From Flavobacteriales bacterium UBA720 (GTDB taxonomy: Bacteria; Bacteroidota; Bacteroidia; Flavobacteriales; Weeksellaceae): a stretch of DNA of 9,907 nt. Below are positions 6,562 to 9,907 of this stretch, piece after piece (position 1 is the stretch's first letter; each line of letters starts with the position of its first letter). Location of the stretch: NCBI GenBank assembly GCA_002297505.1, contig DBLQ01000120.1, positions 1 through 9,907 on the forward strand. Direction: 5' to 3'. Under the pieces are notes generated by a model that saw only the letters and a program-made list of their open reading frames with translations, did not search any database and was not told where the DNA came from. The translations under genes were made by a program, and so were the position numbers.

Positions 6562-6948
6562 TTAAAGTTGTTCGATTTTATCTGTAAGAGCAGCAATGAA
6601 ATTCTGCAAAGGCTTCTCCACCATCATCTTAATAAAAGGATTGAACTTGCCTTCGAACAATAACTGGACTTCAGTCTGCTTCTCGCTCACCGGATTCATC
6701 AGTCCTGTAAGGGCAAAATCCAGGCTGGAACTGGCCGATCTCAGAACCACTTCTTTATCAGAAACATTATCTATTTTAAGTGCGATCTCCGGCATTCCTT
6801 TCAGTCCGAATTTGAAACCATCTTCTCTCGCTTCAAAATTCTGCAGGCTATCCGGCATCAGATCCTTATAGTCCTGAGGATTTTTCAGCATTGCAGCCAG
6901 TTCTGATGAAGATTTATTTACAATAATTTTTCGTCCTTCTAAATTCAT
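6562..6948 (-). CDS. SRPBCC-like (START/Bet v1 fold) small protein of unknown function
   Basis: A 128-residue cytoplasmic protein without signal peptide or membrane segment. The layout fits the SRPBCC/polyketide-cyclase-like fold: an N-terminal strand (MNLEGRKIIVNKS), a helix with the typical SSELAAMLKNPQDYKDLMPDS, then a run of beta strands (FEAREDGFKFGLKGM, EIALKIDNVSDKEVVLRSA, LDFALTGLMNP, TEVQLLFEGKFN) and a long C-terminal helix (KMMVEKPLQNFIAALTDKIEQL) that would close a hydrophobic pocket. Such proteins bind lipophilic ligands, but no ligand can be inferred here. It diverges from the Nudix gene across a 36-bp spacer and ends in its own intrinsic terminator. The fold assignment is from pattern recognition and should be read as likely, not proven. 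Confidence 0.78.
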   Translation of the reverse strand: MNLEGRKIIVNKSSSELAAMLKNPQDYKDLMPDSLQNFEAREDGFKFGLKGMPEIALKIDNVSDKEVVLRSASSSLDFALTGLMNPVSEKQTEVQLLFEGKFNPFIKMMVEKPLQNFIAALTDKIEQL

Positions 6949-6953
6949 TTTTA

Positions 6954-6961
6954 TATTTTTG
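6954..6961 (+). promoter_or_regulatory. Predicted -7 promoter element of the Nudix gene
   Basis: TATTTTTG matches TAnnTTTG, 23 nt before the ATG at 6985, with a predicted start near 6965 and a leader of about 20 nt. No -33 TTG lies at the usual spacing, where the DNA is already coding for the divergent gene. Confidence 0.45.
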
Positions 6962-6981
6962 TATTAATATTAATAGCCTTA

Positions 6982-6989
6982 CAAATGTA
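6982..6989 (-). promoter_or_regulatory. Predicted -7 promoter element of the SRPBCC-like gene
   Basis: The minus strand reads TACATTTG, an exact TAnnTTTG match, with a TTG at 7014 to 7012 (22 nt upstream) as possible -33. The predicted start near 6978 gives a leader of about 30 nt. The element overlaps the ATG of the divergent Nudix gene (6985-6987). Confidence 0.45.
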
Positions 6990-7596
6990 TAAAGTTTTTA
7001 TCAATGAGAAGCAATTAATTTTGAGTTCTGAGCCTCAAAACAGCCCTAAAACATTGAATTATGATGGGTCGCATAGCTTTGATTTTGCGCTGGACCTTCT
7101 CGAAAATACGGCATCACAAGGCCTTAATATTTATCATCCTGATATTGATCAACTTTGGACGGACTTCGGGAATTACTTTAAAAAAATTGATGCGGCCGGA
7201 GGTATTGTGCTGAATCAGGACCGCAACATTTTGTTCATCCACAGGCTGGGAAAGTGGGATCTTCCGAAAGGTAAAATAGAACCCGGCGAATCCAGAGAAG
7301 TGGCCGCTGTGCGCGAGGTAGAGGAAGAGTGTGGGATCTTTGACCTGGAACTGCAAGATTTCATCAATGCTACTTACCATATTTACACGGAGAGAAACGG
7401 AGAAAAAATCCTCAAAACAACTTTCTGGTTCAAGATGACTTATAACGGAACCGAAACTCCGAAACCACAATTGGAGGAAGGTATCCACGAGGTGGGCTGG
7501 AAATCGGAAACCGATATCGAGCATCAAATCCTTCCATCCACTTTTCAGAATATCAGACTGATCCTCAATGATTTTAAACAAAAATATCCTCAATGA
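6985..7596 (+). CDS. Nudix hydrolase with N-terminal extension
   Basis: A 203-residue protein with a perfect Nudix box at residues 96-118: G96, E102, R110-E111, E114-E115 and G117 all fit GX5EX7REUXEEXGU. These residues bind the divalent metal and hydrolyse nucleoside diphosphates linked to another group. The Nudix fold starts near residue 68 (DAAGGIVLNQDRNILFIHRLGKWDLPKG), and the C-terminal part contains KTTFWFKMTY and EEGIHEVGW. The first ~65 residues form an extra domain (MYKVFINEKQLIL...), a shape I associate with a flavobacterial Nudix group; substrate unknown (ADP-ribose, dinucleoside polyphosphates or oxidised nucleotides are possibilities). The ATG is 36 bp from the divergent SRPBCC-like gene. 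The last codons and the TGA are part of a terminator hairpin shared with murF. Confidence 0.9.
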   Translation: MYKVFINEKQLILSSEPQNSPKTLNYDGSHSFDFALDLLENTASQGLNIYHPDIDQLWTDFGNYFKKIDAAGGIVLNQDRNILFIHRLGKWDLPKGKIEPGESREVAAVREVEEECGIFDLELQDFINATYHIYTERNGEKILKTTFWFKMTYNGTETPKPQLEEGIHEVGWKSETDIEHQILPSTFQNIRLILNDFKQKYPQ

Positions 7597-7600
7597 TTTT
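7561..7600 (+). repeat. 15-bp direct repeat at the 3' end of the Nudix gene
   Basis: ATCCTCAATGATTTT occurs at 7561-7575 and again at 7586-7600, offset by 25 bp. The first copy encodes ILNDF in frame; the second is read in a different frame phase and supplies the end codons and TGA. The second copy forms part of the left arm and the whole loop of the terminator hairpin. Confidence 0.75.
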
Positions 7601-7617
7601 GAGGATATTTTTGTTTA
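7575..7617. terminator. Bidirectional terminator between the Nudix gene and murF
   Basis: Perfect 19-bp inverted arms (7575-7593 and 7599-7617) enclose a 5-nt loop (TGATT). The core CCTCAA/TTGAGG stem is followed on each strand by a T-rich stretch (TATTTTTGTTT), so it can stop transcripts from both convergent genes. The Nudix TGA stop (7594-7596) is in the loop and the murF stop (7615-7617) is at the outer end of the right arm. Confidence 0.88.
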
Positions 7618-8886
7618 TAAAAATTCGATGATCCGTTCCAGTGCAATGCCTCGCGAAGCTTTCAGAAGGATATTATCAAAAGGTAATTCCGCAGTTTGGA
7701 GATAATCCATCAGCTCTGCAGTGGTCTCAAAAGCCTGACCCGATGGATTCACCGACCGAAAATGGGGACCTACCGTAATAATTTGATCAAATCCCGAAGA
7801 TTCGGCGATTTTCAGAATATCCTGATGTTCCTTGCGGCTTTCTTCACCAAGTTCCAGCATATCGCCAATGATCACAGCCTTGCTGCCTTCAAATGTCTTA
7901 AAGTTGTCCAGAGATGCCTTCATACTGCTTGGATTCGCATTGTATGTATCCAACACAAGTGTTTTGTTTCCCTTTTTCTGAATTTGTGAACGCATATTGG
8001 AAGGTACATAATCTTCAATGGCATCCTTAATTTCCAAAATATCGATGCCAAAATACAGGCCTAAAGATACAGCAGCCGAAATATTGTCAAAATTATAATT
8101 GCCTGTAAGATTAGAAAAAATATCCGTTCCGTTATAAGCAAGTCCCATAAAATGATCTTTCGAGATGGATTGATAGTCATAATCCGAAGCCGGAGTTCCG
8201 AAAGTAATTTTTAGGTCATAACCATCAGTTTTCTGGGTCTGAATTTCATCATTCTGATTCACCAAAATCTGTTTTTGATGGGTTTTGAGGTAATCATACA
8301 ATTCAGATTTTCCTTTAATGACACCTTCGTAGCCGCCAAAACCTTCCAGATGTGCCTTCCCGAAGTTGGTGATGTACCCAATGTCAGGCCTGGCCATCTG
8401 ACTTAGAAATGCAATTTCCTGTTGGTGATTGGCCCCCATTTCTATCACGGCTATCTGATGCTCCTCTCTCACAGAAAGCAAAGTCAGTGGCACACCAATA
8501 TGATTATTAAGGTTCCCAGATGTGTACTGTACCTTGAATTTTTTGGCAAGTACAGTGCTGATAAGTTCTTTTGTAGTTGTTTTTCCGTTACTTCCGGTTA
8601 AGCCGATGAACGGAATTTTAAGTCGTCCCCTGTGATAGACTGCCAATTCCTGCAGAAAGTCCAGGGTAGAATTCACAAAATAAATCCGACTATTTTCATC
8701 CGCAAAATGTTCATCTTCGACTATCACGGCATGCGCACCCTGGTTAATGGCATCCATGGCTTTTTCTGCGGCATTATAATTTTCGCCGGAAAATGCGAAG
8801 AACAGGCATCCTTTTTCAACCTTCCTGCTATCAATGACGACATTCTTACTCTCTAAAAATATCGAATAAAATGATTCAATGTTCAT
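7615..8886 (-). CDS. murF: UDP-MurNAc-tripeptide--D-alanyl-D-alanine ligase
   Basis: A 423-residue cytoplasmic Mur ligase that joins D-Ala-D-Ala to UDP-MurNAc-tripeptide using ATP, the last cytoplasmic step in making the pentapeptide precursor. Domain order is normal. The N-terminal UDP-binding domain has DSRKVEKGCLFFAFSGENYN (19-38). The central ATPase domain has the P-loop GLTGSNGKTTT (95-105), SGNLNNHIGVPLTLL (123-137), EMGANHQQE (149-157), TNFGKAHLEGFGG (173-185), and the KGKSE lysine-rich motif (191-195) expected to carry the carbamylated lysine. The C-terminal domain has DTYNANPSSMKASLDNF (313-329), IGDMLELG (340-347) and KASRGIALE (409-417). The start is firm from family N-terminal similarity. 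Upstream gldJ is on the same strand but is cut off by a terminator. The gene shares a convergent terminator with the Nudix gene. Confidence 0.96.
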   Translation of the reverse strand: MNIESFYSIFLESKNVVIDSRKVEKGCLFFAFSGENYNAAEKAMDAINQGAHAVIVEDEHFADENSRIYFVNSTLDFLQELAVYHRGRLKIPFIGLTGSNGKTTTKELISTVLAKKFKVQYTSGNLNNHIGVPLTLLSVREEHQIAVIEMGANHQQEIAFLSQMARPDIGYITNFGKAHLEGFGGYEGVIKGKSELYDYLKTHQKQILVNQNDEIQTQKTDGYDLKITFGTPASDYDYQSISKDHFMGLAYNGTDIFSNLTGNYNFDNISAAVSLGLYFGIDILEIKDAIEDYVPSNMRSQIQKKGNKTLVLDTYNANPSSMKASLDNFKTFEGSKAVIIGDMLELGEESRKEHQDILKIAESSGFDQIITVGPHFRSVNPSGQAFETTAELMDYLQTAELPFDNILLKASRGIALERIIEFL

Positions 8887-8890
8887 GTAT

Positions 8891-8898
8891 CAAAAATA
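8891..8898 (-). promoter_or_regulatory. Predicted -7 promoter element of murF
   Basis: The minus strand reads TATTTTTG, matching TAnnTTTG, and ends 4 nt before the ATG, predicting a start about 1 nt upstream of the start codon. It lies in the 35-bp gap between the gldJ terminator and murF, which is the only room for a dedicated promoter close to the gene. No TTG is found at 17-23 nt upstream. Confidence 0.45.
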
Positions 8899-8921
8899 TT
8901 AAATTGACTGGATATAAAAAT

Positions 8922-8954
8922 AAAAAAACAGCAGAAAAATTCTGCTGTTTTTTT
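8922..8954. terminator. Strong intrinsic terminator downstream of gldJ
   Basis: Perfect 15-bp arms (8922-8936 and 8940-8954) made of seven A, CAGCAGAA, a 3-nt loop, TTCTGCTG and seven T. It is symmetric and so would work on either strand; in context it ends the gldJ transcript, 18 bp after its stop, and separates it from murF. Confidence 0.9.
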
Positions 8955-8972
8955 GATTAAAGATAGATTTGA

Positions 8973-9907
8973 TTATCTTTTTGTACGTTTGGTTTTGCTG
9001 CTGTTCTTAGCATCCTGAGCTACACGGAAACCGATCCATCCATAACCTTTAGTTTGATTTTTGAAACGTCTCTGTCCCGGATCCAGCCAGTATGATGAGT
9101 CCAACCAAGAACCACCCTTCACTACTCTTACATAATCGGAGATTTGGGAAGTTACCTTTTTATTATCTTTCTCCAGTTTTATACTACCATCTTTGTTAAC
9201 GACAAACTTAGGTTTTACAGAGTTGTACATCAGGAAGTCTGCACTGTCACTTGGAGGTGTGCCTCCTGCGTCCAATGAGGATTGGTAATCACCGTCACGG
9301 TAATTGCTGTCATCCATGATTTTCTTTCTCTCGAACTCGCCAGGAAGACCTCTGTAGATCAATCTTCCGTCTGATAACGTATCGTATTTGATATCGGTAT
9401 TGTCGATCTTCTTATAAGTTCCATCCTCATTTCTTACAGCCTGTGTTACCACATTTCCTCTGTAATAATTGAAATCGCTGAAATCTTCATCGATCATTGG
9501 TCTGTAAATATCGGCGGTCCATTCTGCAACGTTGCCATACATACCGTAGAGACCAAGGTCATTGGAAGGATATTGCTTAACATCAGAAGTAGTTGGCGAA
9601 CCATCATTTTTCCAACCTGCAACACCGGAATAGTCACCTCTACCGATTTTGAAGTTTTCCAGATACATGCCTCGGTTTTTACCTTTTTTACCTTTCAGGT
9701 TATCGATTTCAGGATTTTTCCCAAGATAGTTGTTATAGTCTCTGTTTTTCTGAAGACCAAGCGCTGCAAATTCCCATTCAACCTCTGTCGGAAGTCGGAA
9801 TTTTTCCACCAAGCCGGAAGTTACACCTTTATTTGCTGCAATGATTCGCTCGTTGGTTGTTTTGATTCCAGATTTGTTCTGAAGTTTTTTCTTGTCAATA
9901 TACGATT
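8973..9907 (-). CDS. gldJ: Gliding motility/type IX secretion lipoprotein GldJ (partial, N-terminus beyond right edge)
   Basis: The frame is open from the window edge to the TAA at 8973, about 310 residues of the C-terminal part; GldJ proteins are usually about 550. The visible part is a SUMF1/formylglycine-generating-enzyme-like domain: LPTEVEWEFAAL, then GLYGMYGNVAEWTADIYRP, and the closing VRVVKGGSWLDSSYWLDPGQ with GYGWIGFRVAQD. A long insertion rich in Asp, Gly and Tyr lies between the last two blocks, as in GldJ and GldK. There is no cysteine in the visible portion, so the catalytic pair of true FGE enzymes is absent and the domain is structural. In Flavobacterium johnsoniae GldJ is an outer-membrane lipoprotein needed for gliding and for stable type IX secretion components. 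The protein ends in a basic tail (KNSSKTKRTKR). GldJ is preferred over GldK because of the murF neighbour and the tail, but the missing N-terminus leaves some doubt. Confidence 0.87.
   Translation of the reverse strand, partial: SYIDKKKLQNKSGIKTTNERIIAANKGVTSGLVEKFRLPTEVEWEFAALGLQKNRDYNNYLGKNPEIDNLKGKKGKNRGMYLENFKIGRGDYSGVAGWKNDGSPTTSDVKQYPSNDLGLYGMYGNVAEWTADIYRPMIDEDFSDFNYYRGNVVTQAVRNEDGTYKKIDNTDIKYDTLSDGRLIYRGLPGEFERKKIMDDSNYRDGDYQSSLDAGGTPPSDSADFLMYNSVKPKFVVNKDGSIKLEKDNKKVTSQISDYVRVVKGGSWLDSSYWLDPGQRRFKNQTKGYGWIGFRVAQDAKNSSKTKRTKR

Noticed and set aside
1..9907. Search for CRISPR arrays, insertion sequences, tRNA or rRNA genes, phage or defence genes
   Set aside because: No regularly spaced repeats, no transposase-like frame, no terminal inverted repeats with target duplication, no tRNA-like cloverleaf and no defence-type domains were seen. 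The window is housekeeping and envelope genes.

Overview
The window looks like ordinary chromosomal backbone from a member of the Bacteroidota, class Flavobacteriia, most likely the Chryseobacterium/Weeksellaceae group. The evidence is a gldJ homologue next to murF, several perfect copies of the Bacteroidetes -7 promoter element TAnnTTTG, a lipoprotein-type LptC, little Shine-Dalgarno sequence, and moderately AT-rich DNA with A/T-rich spacers. The lineage call is inference from gene content, not a database match.

Left part (1-1487, minus strand): a TetR-family regulator is followed 31 bp later by a TolC-type outer-membrane efflux protein that runs off the left edge. The spacer upstream of tetR holds a perfect 9-bp-arm palindrome that covers the -33 element of a good flavobacterial promoter, so the operon is probably autorepressed. 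Next comes holB (DNA polymerase III delta prime) on the minus strand.

Centre (2937-5963, plus strand): an outer-membrane beta-barrel protein of unknown role, the LPS-transport lipoprotein LptC, and the anhydro-MurNAc kinase AnmK follow each other with gaps of 22 and 9 bp and probably form an envelope-related operon. Convergent to anmK is an unrecognised small multi-pass membrane protein; the two genes share a CTAG stop tetranucleotide.

Right part (6508-9907): an SRPBCC-like protein (minus, with a clear intrinsic terminator) and a Nudix hydrolase (plus) diverge from a 36-bp spacer. The Nudix gene converges on murF, with a 19-bp-arm bidirectional terminator that contains both stop codons. murF is separated from the upstream gldJ (partial, right edge) by a perfect 15-bp-arm bidirectional terminator.

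Functionally the genes lean toward the cell envelope: peptidoglycan synthesis (murF), wall recycling (anmK), LPS export (lptC), outer-membrane efflux and barrels, and gliding/type IX secretion (gldJ), together with replication (holB). I see no mobile element, CRISPR array, RNA gene, phage gene or defence island, and no convincing novel system. The items worth a second look are regulatory: the tetR operator/promoter overlap, the apparently leaderless holB and murF starts, and the terminator built from a short duplication at the end of the Nudix gene.
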